The position numbers and the translations under genes are program-made. The notes beneath the pieces are model-generated. The model saw only the letters and a list, made by a program, of their open reading frames with translations, searched no databases and had not been told where the DNA came from. From DASYYE01 sp035946955 (lineage in GTDB: Bacteria > Actinomycetota > Actinomycetes > Streptosporangiales > Streptosporangiaceae): DNA of 20,325 nucleotides. The stretch is from contig DASYYE010000527.1 of assembly GCA_035946955.1 (NCBI GenBank), positions 1-20,325 on the forward strand. The letters are read 5' to 3'. Positions 1-6,688 of this stretch are shown here, piece after piece; within the stretch, counting starts at the first letter, position 1; each line of letters begins with the position of its first letter.

Positions 1-538
1 CGAGCCTGTCAGCGGCACGGGCCAGGTCCGCCAGGGGCCGCGTCAGCCGCCGGGCCTGGATTACTGCGAGCCCCACGGCCACCATGATCGCGGGCAGGGC
101 CAGCGCGACGATCAGCGCCAGGGACTTGGTCACGTCCACATTGGCCACCGGGGCGGCTTCCACCGTGACCTGGAAATCGGAGGTCTTGTAGGTCTCCCCC
201 CTGATCGCGCCAGCAGGCGGCTTGTGCTGGTTGTTGAGTGGCTCGAACGGGACAGGCTTTCCCCCGTCCGTGGAGATGGTGACCCACCGGCCCGGGGCAT
301 CTTGGCCCGCCGCAAAAGCTTCGGTGGGAAGGTCAGCTCGCGCGCCCACATGCACCAGTGCCTGCAAGGCATGCGCCATGACCATGGCTTCGTAGGTGTC
401 CTGGGTTCGTATCTGCCTGCGGGTGTGGTTGAACTGCTGGACCTGCTGGCCGATCGTCACCAGGGCAAGGGGGATGCCGAACAGCGCTACTGCGGTGATC
501 GCCACCGCCAGTGTCGAGAACAGCAGGCGCCGCCGCAT
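1..538 (-). CDS. Sensor histidine kinase, N-terminal part (cut by window edge)
   Basis: Membrane sensor kinase expected to phosphorylate the response regulator encoded just upstream. Only the first 179 codons are inside the window. The ATG at 538 begins MRRRLLFSTLAV. A first membrane helix spans about residues 5-28, an extracytoplasmic sensor region about 29-136, a second helix about 138-160, and the start of a HAMP linker (ARRLTRPLADLARAADRL) follows. The DHp and ATPase domains lie beyond base 1. The gap to the regulator stop is 12 bases, so the two are co-transcribed and probably translationally coupled. The architecture is that of an OmpR-class partner kinase. The ligand cannot be told; the sensor region shows no motif I recognise. 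Confidence 0.85.
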   Translation of the reverse strand, partial: MRRRLLFSTLAVAITAVALFGIPLALVTIGQQVQQFNHTRRQIRTQDTYEAMVMAHALQALVHVGARADLPTEAFAAGQDAPGRWVTISTDGGKPVPFEPLNNQHKPPAGAIRGETYKTSDFQVTVEAAPVANVDVTKSLALIVALALPAIMVAVGLAVIQARRLTRPLADLARAADRL

Positions 539-550
539 CCCCGCCTGCCG

Positions 551-1222
551 TCAGTCTCCGCGCTCGAAGCGGAACCCGACGCCTCGGACCGTGGTGATGT
601 AGCGGGGGTTCTGTGCGTCGTCACCCAGCTTGCGGCGCAGCCAGGAGATGTGCATGTCCAGGGTCTTGGTCGAACCCCACCACTTGCTGTCCCACACCTC
701 ACGCATGAGGTGCTCGCGGGTCACGACCTTCCCGGCCTCGTTCACCAGGACACTCAGCAGGTCGAACTCCTTGGTGGTGAGGTCGAGCTCGGTGTCGCCC
801 AGCCAGGCACGGCGTGCTTCACCATCCACCCTCACCCCCTGGGCCGTGCTGACGTCCGTGGTACCGCGCCGCAGCAGGGCACGGACCCGGGCCAGGAACT
901 CAGCCAGCCGGAAGGGCTTGGTCACGTAGTCGTCCGCGCCCGCGTCCAGGCCGATCACGGTGTCGACCTCGTCTGCCCGGGCGGTCAGGATCAGCACCGG
1001 CACGGACTGGCCCTCACAGCGCAGCCGCCGGCACACCTCCAGCCCGTCTAGTTCCGGCAGCCCAAGGTCCAGCACGATCAGGTCGATCCCGCCTGCTAGA
1101 GCAGTCTCCAGCGTGGACGGGCCGTCAGCCGAGACGCTGACGTCATAGCCCTCACGCCGCAGTGCCCGGGCAAGCGGGTCCGAAATGGAGACATCATCCT
1201 CAGCCAGTAGCACGCTTGTCAT
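551..1222 (-). CDS. OmpR/PhoB-family response regulator
   Basis: Cytoplasmic two-component transcription factor of 223 residues. The receiver domain (about 1-118) shows the acidic pair D9/D10, phospho-acceptor D52 in LIVLDLGLPELDG, T80 in LILTARA and K102 in YVTKPF. A winged-helix DNA-binding domain (about 128-222) ends with the usual RYITTVRGVGFRFE. The start at 1222 (MTSVLLAEDD) is preferred over the longer upstream frame because family members begin here and a TACCAT -10 box lies six bases upstream, which implies a leaderless message. The kinase gene follows after 12 bases. The carboxylase gene ends 20 bases upstream, so read-through from it is also possible. The regulon is unknown. Confidence 0.93.
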   Translation of the reverse strand: MTSVLLAEDDVSISDPLARALRREGYDVSVSADGPSTLETALAGGIDLIVLDLGLPELDGLEVCRRLRCEGQSVPVLILTARADEVDTVIGLDAGADDYVTKPFRLAEFLARVRALLRRGTTDVSTAQGVRVDGEARRAWLGDTELDLTTKEFDLLSVLVNEAGKVVTREHLMREVWDSKWWGSTKTLDMHISWLRRKLGDDAQNPRYITTVRGVGFRFERGD

Positions 1223-1228
1223 GCGCAA

Positions 1229-1234
1229 ATGGTA
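1229..1234 (-). promoter_or_regulatory. -10 box of the response regulator
   Basis: TACCAT (TANNNT) on the minus strand ends six bases before the ATG at 1222. No Shine-Dalgarno sequence is visible, which fits a leaderless transcript. No clear -35 was seen. The box overlaps the space just after the upstream carboxylase gene. Confidence 0.4.
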
Positions 1235-1242
1235 TTGCGTGC

Positions 1243-2769
1243 TCAGACCGGGGTCACCCCATGCCGTCGGCAAGAGAATTTCCGATCCTTGCCAGCTGCG
1301 GCGGTAAACCGGCGGATTAGCTCGCCCCGCAGCCCACCAGGCTCGACTACGTCGTCCACGACCAGTTCGCTGGCAAGGCGGAGGATGTCGATGTCGTGGT
1401 CGTAGTCCTCTCGCAGCCGGCGTTCCTCGGCTCCGCGCTCCGCGGGGTCGGTCATGGCGGCGAGCTTGTTGAAGTAGACGGCATTGACGGCCGCGTCCGC
1501 ACCCATCACAGCGATCTTCGCGGTGGGCAGTGCGATCGTCGCATCCGGCTCGAAACCCGGCCCTGCCATTGCATACAGCCCCGCGCCATAGGCCTTGCGG
1601 ACCACCACAGAGATCTTCGGGACAGTGGCCTCGGACACCGCGCTGATCATTTTGGCCCCGTGGCGGATGATGCCCTGTCGTTCTACGGCGGTGCCGACCA
1701 TGAAGCCCGGAACGTCCGCCAGGAACAGCAGCGGCAGGTTGAACGCGTCGCAGGCCTGGATGAACCGGGTGGCCTTGTCAGCGGAGTCCACGAACAGCAC
1801 ACCGCCCTTGAACATGGGGTTGTTCGCGACGACCCCGATCGCCTGGCCCGCCAGGCGCGCGAACCCGATCGTCAGCTCCCGGGCCCACAGTTCGTGGACC
1901 TCGAAGAACGACCCGGCGTCGACCAGCCCACGGACGTAGCGGCGCATGTCGAACGTCTGGCGCTCACTGGCGGGGACCAGCGCTGCCAGGTCGATGTCCT
2001 CGGGCTCGGCACTGCCCTGCGTAGGGGGCTGCTGCTGCCAGTTGGAAGGAAGGTAGGAGAGGTACCGCCGCAGTGCGGTGAGCGCGTCCTGTTCGGTGGC
2101 GGCCAAGTGGTGGCCACAACCGGACACACTGCAGTGCATCCTGGCGCCGCCCATCTCCTCCAGGGTGGTCTTCTCCTTGACCACCATCTCGACCATCCGG
2201 GGACTGCCCAGGTACATGGAGGCGTGCTGGTCGACCATGCTGACGTAGTCGCAGAACGCGGGGATGTAGGCGCCCCCCGCCGCTGACGGGCCGAACAGGG
2301 CACAGACCTGGGGGACCGAGCCCGAGGCGCGCACCTGGGTGTGGAAGATCTTCCCGGCTCCACGGCGGCCGGGGAACATCTCGACCTGGTCGGTGATGCG
2401 CGCGCCCGCCGAGTCGACCAGGTAGACCATGGGCACGCCGGTGTTGTAGGCCTTCTCGATGATCCGGATGATCTTCTCGACCGTCCTGGACCCCCAGGAG
2501 CCGGCCTTGACCGTGGAGTCATTGGCCATGAGCGCGACCGGCCGGCCGTCGATGGTGGCGGTGCCGGTCACCACGCCGTCGGCGGGCAGCCCGTCGGCCA
2601 GCACGTTTGCGTAGCGGCCGTCTTCGGTGAAGCTGCCCGCGTCCACGAGCAGCTTGATGCGCTCCCGGGCGAAGAGCTTGCCCGCCGCGGCGGCTGCCTC
2701 GTGGTATTTGGCAGCCCCGCCCTGCTCGACCTGCGCGCGGACCTCAGCCAAATCAGGGTGCTCAGCCAC
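1243..2769 (-). CDS. Acyl-CoA carboxylase, carboxyltransferase (beta) subunit
   Basis: Carboxyltransferase half of a biotin-dependent acyl-CoA carboxylase, 508 residues, normal for the family. It moves the carboxyl group from biotin on the alpha subunit to an acyl-CoA. Two crotonase-like halves are visible: the N-terminal half has VYLVDSAGARITDQ and GPSAAGGAYIPAF, the C-terminal half has DVPGFMVGTAVE and VRKAYGAGLYAMAG. At the position of the Asp that sets propionyl-CoA preference in PccB this protein has Tyr (Y399), so it is not a PccB orthologue. HMG-CoA lyase and enoyl-CoA hydratase lie nearby on the same strand, suggesting a branched-chain substrate such as methylcrotonyl-CoA; this is inference. 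The GTG start at 2769 fits family N-termini; an in-frame ATG at 2853 is possible. No alpha gene is adjacent; the nearest is at 16833. Confidence 0.9.
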   Translation of the reverse strand: MAEHPDLAEVRAQVEQGGAAKYHEAAAAAGKLFARERIKLLVDAGSFTEDGRYANVLADGLPADGVVTGTATIDGRPVALMANDSTVKAGSWGSRTVEKIIRIIEKAYNTGVPMVYLVDSAGARITDQVEMFPGRRGAGKIFHTQVRASGSVPQVCALFGPSAAGGAYIPAFCDYVSMVDQHASMYLGSPRMVEMVVKEKTTLEEMGGARMHCSVSGCGHHLAATEQDALTALRRYLSYLPSNWQQQPPTQGSAEPEDIDLAALVPASERQTFDMRRYVRGLVDAGSFFEVHELWARELTIGFARLAGQAIGVVANNPMFKGGVLFVDSADKATRFIQACDAFNLPLLFLADVPGFMVGTAVERQGIIRHGAKMISAVSEATVPKISVVVRKAYGAGLYAMAGPGFEPDATIALPTAKIAVMGADAAVNAVYFNKLAAMTDPAERGAEERRLREDYDHDIDILRLASELVVDDVVEPGGLRGELIRRFTAAAGKDRKFSCRRHGVTPV

Positions 2770-2988
2770 GAGGGCGACTGTACATCGCCGCACGGCCCGC
2801 CCCGAAGCCCGTGGCCGGGGCGGCAGACCCCGGTCAGGGCGCCAAATACTCATGTAAGGGCCCTTGCCGCCAAACCAAACGCACATCACGATTCCATCAA
2901 GGAATGTGCAAGGGGAGGCCATTACCCCGCTGGGTTCCCCGGACGACATCAACTCAGGAGGTTGAATGCACGCCCTCGCAAGAACGTC

Positions 2989-3168
2989 TTCACCTGCTAC
3001 CCGGTGACGTACGCCGCCGGCAGCACCCACTTCCGGCCACCGGGCGCGGTGCGGTGCTAGACGAGTCCGACGTTACGGGCGCACCCGGTGCCGGTGACGG
3101 TCGGCGCTCCCCCGTTGCTGTGCCTGCCCTAGGTCAAGACCGTGGTCAGGCCCGCCCACGCCGGTTGA
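2989..3168 (+). pseudogene. Decayed partial copy of the secreted repeat protein gene
   Basis: A 180-base relic of the downstream gene at 3432. Bases 2989-3129 align over the same length with 4002-4142 (FTCYPV, GSTHF, PVPVTVGAP, LCLP). Bases from about 3121 to 3168 match its final codons (VKTVV, PAHAG, stop). The roughly 160 bases between these blocks in the intact gene are missing. The relic has a one-base deletion near 3050 and a one-base insertion near 3090 that restores the frame; between them the reading VLDESDVTGAP matches VLDQFDATGAP. A TAG at 3130 replaces the Ser of LCLPSVK. The signal peptide and first repeat are absent. A good ribosome site (AGGAGG) with ATG at 2966 lies just upstream but is out of frame with the relic. 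Confidence 0.8.
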
Positions 3169-3185
3169 CCAACTGAATGCCCGCC

Positions 3186-3210
3186 GTGGGCGGGGCTGTC
3201 CCCCGCCCAC
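3186..3210 (+). terminator. GC-rich hairpin terminator after the relic gene
   Basis: A perfect 10-base-pair stem (GTGGGCGGGG with CCCCGCCCAC) and a five-base loop, starting 17 bases after the relic's stop codon. There is no strong T tract, as is usual for actinobacterial terminators. A similar strong hairpin follows the intact paralogue at the same relative place, so it was probably inherited with the copy. Confidence 0.55.
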
Positions 3211-3227
3211 AGCCCCTTTCCCACACC

Positions 3228-3281
3228 CCGGATCGCGGTGCTTTGTACTGCTATGTCCAGTAAAAAGCACCGCGATCACGG
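3228..3281. repeat. Long inverted repeat (14-bp perfect arms)
   Basis: GATCGCGGTGCTTT at 3231-3244 is the exact reverse complement of 3264-3277. Inside, after one mismatch, TACTG (3246-3250) pairs with CAGTA (3258-3262) around a seven-base loop. Outside, CCG/CGG pairs if one A is bulged. The element lies between the relic gene and its intact paralogue. It is too long and regular for an ordinary operator. It could be a REP-like or MITE-like element, a bidirectional terminator, or a structured leader of the gene at 3432. Confidence 0.6.
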
Positions 3282-3431
3282 TAACTGCTTCCCAGGCCTT
3301 CCCGGCCGGGCGGTTATGTGACCTGTGTGTGAGTGGTTGCGTGTGGTGGTCAAGCCTGCGCCTGCCGAGAGTGGTTCGCATCGGCGGTGGGCCTGTGGAG
3401 GTCCGCCGACGTCACGAGGGAGGCCTTTCTG

Positions 3432-4349
3432 ATGACCAGTTCCAGCCGTAGCCCCGTCCCCGACCGGTCGGGCAGTGGCCCGTCAGAGCGGCAGTGGCTT
3501 ACAAGAACATCGCCGTTGACCCGAATCCTGATCCTCGCAGTAGCGGCGGTGCTCGCCGCGCTCGGCCTGTCCCAAGCGGTTGCTGGCACGGCCGCCGCCA
3601 AGCAGCTACAGCCACTCGACCACTTCCTCTGCTACACCGTTGCGCCAACTACCTCTGGCACGGGCGCCTTCAGACCAGTGCCAGGCACGCGACTCGTCAA
3701 CCAGTTCGCTCCGAACGGCATCGTCCCCAAGGTCGGCCGCATCGCCACCCTGCACTGCAACCCGACGGCCAAGTACATCAACGGCCAACTGGTCTCTTCC
3801 CCCGTCAACCCTGAGTCCCACCTGCTGTGCCTCCCGCTGTCCGGCGTGCCCACCCAGCCGGTGTTCACAGTCCACGTGACCAACCAGTTCGGTCAGGGCA
3901 CCCTCATCGCCCAGCAGCCCAACCGGCTCTGCCTTCCCTCGTGGAAGAGCCTCACCGGCCCGCCTAACCAGAACCCCAACCAGCCGCCGAACCTCTACCA
4001 CTTCACCTGCTACCCGGTGAAATACGCCGCGGGCAGCACCCACTTCCGCGCACCCGGGGCCGTATCAGTCCTGGACCAGTTCGACGCGACCGGCGCTCCC
4101 GTCCCGGTGACGGTCGGTGCCCCGGTGTCGCTGTGCTTGCCCACCACCAAGATCCTCCCCACCGGCATGGTCTACCCGGCGGACTTGTCCGGGCTGCACC
4201 TGCTGTGCTTCAACGTGTCCCCGACCCCGCTGATCTCTCCCGTCTGGGACCAGAACCAGTTCGGCCAGGCCAAGCTGGTTCTTACGGCCACGAAGTACCT
4301 GTGCCTGCCATCCGTCAAGACCGTGGTGAGCCCAGCCCACGCCGGGTAG
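3432..4349 (+). CDS. Secreted protein with two Cys-rich repeats (DUF7450-like)
   Basis: Exported protein of 305 residues, function unknown. The ATG at 3432 has GAGGGAGG eight bases upstream. The N-terminus is a long Sec signal: a polar start, a hydrophobic core (LILAVAAVLAALGLSQAVAG, about residues 35-55) and an AxA-type cleavage region near TAAA. The mature part holds two tandem repeats of about 115-120 residues. Each opens with H-F-x-C-Y, contains an NQFGQ-type motif and closes with LCLPS-x-K. There are eight Cys in evenly placed pairs, which suggests disulfides outside the cell. The pattern resembles domains catalogued as DUF7450 (name from memory). A partial decayed copy lies directly upstream and a strong terminator directly downstream, so it is probably a single-gene unit. 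Confidence 0.8.
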   Translation: MTSSSRSPVPDRSGSGPSERQWLTRTSPLTRILILAVAAVLAALGLSQAVAGTAAAKQLQPLDHFLCYTVAPTTSGTGAFRPVPGTRLVNQFAPNGIVPKVGRIATLHCNPTAKYINGQLVSSPVNPESHLLCLPLSGVPTQPVFTVHVTNQFGQGTLIAQQPNRLCLPSWKSLTGPPNQNPNQPPNLYHFTCYPVKYAAGSTHFRAPGAVSVLDQFDATGAPVPVTVGAPVSLCLPTTKILPTGMVYPADLSGLHLLCFNVSPTPLISPVWDQNQFGQAKLVLTATKYLCLPSVKTVVSPAHAG

Positions 4350-4368
4350 GCCACTGCGGCCTCACATG

Positions 4369-4399
4369 TTGGGGGGCGGCCGCAAGCCCCGCCCCCCAA
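4369..4399. terminator. Strong hairpin between convergent genes
   Basis: TTGGGGGGCGG (4369-4379) pairs perfectly with CCGCCCCCCAA (4389-4399), an 11-base-pair stem with a nine-base loop. It starts 20 bases after the secreted protein's stop and ends 19 bases before the end of the convergent small membrane gene. It can therefore serve both directions. Confidence 0.65.
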
Positions 4400-4417
4400 C
4401 CGTGCAGACCATCCTGC

Positions 4418-4582
4418 TCAGGCCTCGTTAGCAGTTTCATGCCCGTCTGTACCGGCACGGTGCGCCTGGTCCAGTGCCCGGCGGAGTAGTGGTAGAAGAA
4501 CCACCGGGACGGCTGCGGCGGCCAGCAGCCCGGCGGCACCCGCGACGAGTGCAGTGTTACGGATGAGTGAGGTTGCGCGCAT
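4418..4582 (-). CDS. Small membrane protein, 54 residues
   Basis: A short frame of 54 codons starting MRATSLIRNTALVAGAAG. A single hydrophobic helix spans about residues 10-33 (AGLLAAAAVPVVLLPLL), followed by a basic and then acidic tail ending TANEA. Two signals support it as a real gene: AAGGGGA lies about ten bases before the ATG, and upstream is a promoter-like pair, TTGACC and TACGAT, 15 bases apart. It converges on the secreted protein gene and shares its terminator hairpin. I recognise no family. It may be a small inner-membrane protein with the tail in the cytoplasm. Confidence 0.5.
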   Translation of the reverse strand: MRATSLIRNTALVAGAAGLLAAAAVPVVLLPLLRRALDQAHRAGTDGHETANEA

Positions 4583-4616
4583 CTGCAATCGGTCCCCTTC
4601 AGCCGGTGGCGCACCG

Positions 4617-4643
4617 ATCGTAAGACGTCGCGCTGCAGGTCAA
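4617..4643 (-). promoter_or_regulatory. Promoter of the small membrane protein gene
   Basis: On the minus strand TTGACC (4638-4643) and TACGAT (4617-4622) are separated by 15 bases, slightly short for a sigma-70-type promoter. The predicted leader is about 28 bases and contains the ribosome site. The remainder of the gap to 4757 shows no gene. Confidence 0.4.
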
Positions 4644-4757
4644 GCCCATAACGGGCCTCGACTGGTAAAAGTGCAGCACGCCGGGCCAGGCGCGCGTCCC
4701 AGGGAGGGCCACGCAGCGCCACCCCATACCGGGCACGGTTGGGTGGGCAGTGCGGGG

Positions 4758-5672
4758 CTATGCGGGAATGGTCTTTGTTCTGGGACCGGCGCGCAGCACC
4801 TGGGAGGGCAGGGGGCGGCCGACGATGCGCTCGGCCTGTTCGGCGGCGTCGATCATCTCTGCCAGGTCCACACCGGTGGCCACGCCCATGTCCTCGGCCA
4901 TGTGGACGAGTTCCTCGGTGGCGATGTTGCCGGTGGCGCCGGGCGCATAGGGGCAGCCGCCCAGGCCGCCGACCGAGGCGTCGAAGTCGGTGACGCCCAT
5001 CTCGAGGGCGGCGAGCACGTTGGCGAGGCCGGTGCCTCGGGTGTTGTGGAAGTGCAGGTTGAGGGGGGTGTCGGGGTGCTGGGAGCGGAAGCCGCCGACC
5101 AGGTCCCAGACGCGGCGCGGGGTGGCCATGCCGGTGGTGTCGCCGAAGGAGACCGAGTCCGCCCCGTCCGCGACGGCCCGCCCGGCCACCGCCAGCACAC
5201 GGGCCACCGGTACGTCCCCCTCGTACGGGCAGCCCCATGCGGTGGAGACGATCACCTGGCAGGAGGCGCCGCGCTCGTGGGACTCTTCGATGACCGTCGC
5301 GATCTCGTCCAGTGACTGTTCGGTGCCGCGGTTCACGTTCTTGCGGTTGTGGGTGTCCGACGCGGACACCACGACCTCGACCTCGGTGAATCCCGCGTCC
5401 AGGGCGCGGCGTGCACCGCGGATGTTCGGCGCGAGCGCGGAGTACCGCACTGACGGCACGCGGGTCACCGCGGCCCAGACCTCGTCTGCGTCGGCCATCT
5501 GCGGGATCGCGTCGGCGCGCACGAACGACACCGCCTCGATCCTGCTCACACCGGTCCGCGACAGGCGGTCGATCAGCGCCACCTTCGCGGCGGTCGGCAC
5601 GGGGTCCTCGTTCTGCAGGCCGTCGCGGGGGCCTACTTCCCGGACCGAGATCCGTGCGGGCAGGTCACTCAC
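4758..5672 (-). CDS. Hydroxymethylglutaryl-CoA lyase
   Basis: Cleaves 3-hydroxy-3-methylglutaryl-CoA to acetoacetate and acetyl-CoA, the last step of leucine breakdown. The 304-residue TIM-barrel protein has the N-terminal motif EVGPRDGLQNE (catalytic R16, D17), the metal ligands H207 and H209 in HFHNTRGTGLAN, and the lyase signature GLGGCPYAPGATGN with active-site C240. The GTG at 5672 is chosen because GAGGAG sits eight bases upstream and homologues start here. It follows the enoyl-CoA hydratase gene by ten bases, so the two form an operon. A hydratase and a lyase side by side fit 3-methylglutaconyl-CoA to HMG-CoA to products. Other acyl-CoA lyases of this fold are less likely given the complete signature. 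Confidence 0.93.
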   Translation of the reverse strand: MSDLPARISVREVGPRDGLQNEDPVPTAAKVALIDRLSRTGVSRIEAVSFVRADAIPQMADADEVWAAVTRVPSVRYSALAPNIRGARRALDAGFTEVEVVVSASDTHNRKNVNRGTEQSLDEIATVIEESHERGASCQVIVSTAWGCPYEGDVPVARVLAVAGRAVADGADSVSFGDTTGMATPRRVWDLVGGFRSQHPDTPLNLHFHNTRGTGLANVLAALEMGVTDFDASVGGLGGCPYAPGATGNIATEELVHMAEDMGVATGVDLAEMIDAAEQAERIVGRPLPSQVLRAGPRTKTIPA

Positions 5673-5682
5673 GTCGGGCTCC

Positions 5683-6471
5683 TCACTCCTCCGGCCAGAC
5701 CGGGGGCCGCTTCTCATTGAACGCGGCGATCCCCTCCCGCCGGTCCGCTGAGAGCGCGGCGGTCCGCCAAGCCGCGTCCTCAACGTCCAGTGCTGCCGCG
5801 AGCGGGATCCCGGCGCCGTGCCGGAGCGCTGTCTTCGCCGCCTTGACAGCCACGGGTGAGTTCTCCGCGATCTGTTCGGCCAGGGCCAGCGCGTGCTGGC
5901 CTGCCGTCCCGGTGGGCACGCAACGGTCGGCCAGGCCGATCCGCTCCGCCTCCATGGCCGGCACATGGCGGCCGGTGAGGATCAGGTCGGCCGCCCAGCC
6001 CGGCCCGACTCGCCGCAGCGCCAACTGGGTGCCGCCGCCACCGGGCACGAGCCCCACGGTGGTTTCGGGCAGGCCGAACACGGCGGTCTCGTCGGCGACG
6101 ATCACGTCGCAGCACAAGGCGAGTTCGCAGCCACCACCCAGGGCATACCCCTGCACGGCGGCGACCACCGGCTGCGGCATGCTCAGCAAGGCGCTGAAGG
6201 CGGCGCGGAACACCGGGCGCTGAGCGAGCAACTGCGCGTCCGACATGCGCCCGCGTTCCTTGAGGTCCGCACCGACGCAGAAGGCCCGGTCACCCACTCC
6301 GCACAGTACGACGGCCCGGGCCTTGGGGTCCGCCGCAAGCTCCGCACACGCCTGCGCCAGCCGCCGCGCCATGGCCGTATTGATCGCGTTCAGCGCCTCC
6401 GACCGGTCCAGGATGATCTCAGCCACGCCCGGATGCCCCGGCCGGCGCCAGTCAACTCTGACCCCATCCAT
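5683..6471 (-). CDS. Enoyl-CoA hydratase/isomerase family protein (methylglutaconyl-CoA hydratase candidate)
   Basis: Crotonase-fold protein of 262 residues that would hydrate a trans-2-enoyl-CoA. The oxyanion-hole segments AFCVGADLKE and GYALGGGCELAL are present. Both catalytic glutamates are there: E116 in GGGCELALCCD and E136 in LPETTVGLVPGGGGTQ. The hydratase function is therefore intact. The lyase gene begins ten bases downstream, and a carboxylase beta subunit lies further along, so 3-methylglutaconyl-CoA is the likely substrate; the family is broad and this is inference. The ATG at 6471 has no ribosome site, but TAGCCT stands six bases upstream, giving a probable leaderless transcript. 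A GC palindrome lies just upstream of that box. Confidence 0.9.
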   Translation of the reverse strand: MDGVRVDWRRPGHPGVAEIILDRSEALNAINTAMARRLAQACAELAADPKARAVVLCGVGDRAFCVGADLKERGRMSDAQLLAQRPVFRAAFSALLSMPQPVVAAVQGYALGGGCELALCCDVIVADETAVFGLPETTVGLVPGGGGTQLALRRVGPGWAADLILTGRHVPAMEAERIGLADRCVPTGTAGQHALALAEQIAENSPVAVKAAKTALRHGAGIPLAAALDVEDAAWRTAALSADRREGIAAFNEKRPPVWPEE

Positions 6472-6477
6472 ACACGC

Positions 6478-6504
6478 AGGCTAACGCGTGGCCGCCCGGC
6501 GGCC
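6478..6504 (-). promoter_or_regulatory. -10 box and palindromic operator candidate of the hydratase-lyase operon
   Basis: TAGCCT (minus strand, 6478-6483) lies six bases before the start codon. Six bases further upstream is GGCCGCC-C-GGCGGCC (6490-6504), a perfect seven-base inverted repeat in the -10/-35 spacer. The one-base centre argues for protein binding rather than for a hairpin terminator. Confidence 0.4.
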
Positions 6505-6585
6505 TCCCGTCGCGTCCGCGTGAGGGTTCAGCCGTTGGCGATCATCTGCTGGAACTGGGACTTATTGATTACTTTGCGACTGCGC

Positions 6586-6606
6586 GGCGGGCCTTTGATG
6601 GCCGCC
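6586..6606 (-). terminator. Weak hairpin downstream of the deaminase gene
   Basis: GGCGGGCC and GGCCGCC pair with one bulged base around a short loop, about 80 bases past the deaminase stop. It is the only terminator-like structure in the 6505-6688 gap, which otherwise shows no convincing gene and is richer in A+T than the flanks. Confidence 0.25.
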
Positions 6607-6688
6607 TGTTCCATTCAGTCTCAAGGCACGAACAAGGATCAGTGCCTGCTCTTTACTCTGAGCCCTGTCGCTCACTATCCGTAGTGGC

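Noticed and set aside
2856..2865. AAGGGCCCTT palindrome upstream of the carboxylase beta gene
   Set aside because: Short GC palindrome likely by chance at this base composition; no promoter box at a fitting distance. The rest of 2770-2988 shows no gene.
6672..6672. 36-codon minus-strand GTG frame (VSDRAQSKEQ) downstream of the deaminase as an immunity gene
   Set aside because: No ribosome site, too short for a known deaminase immunity protein, and composition like non-coding sequence.
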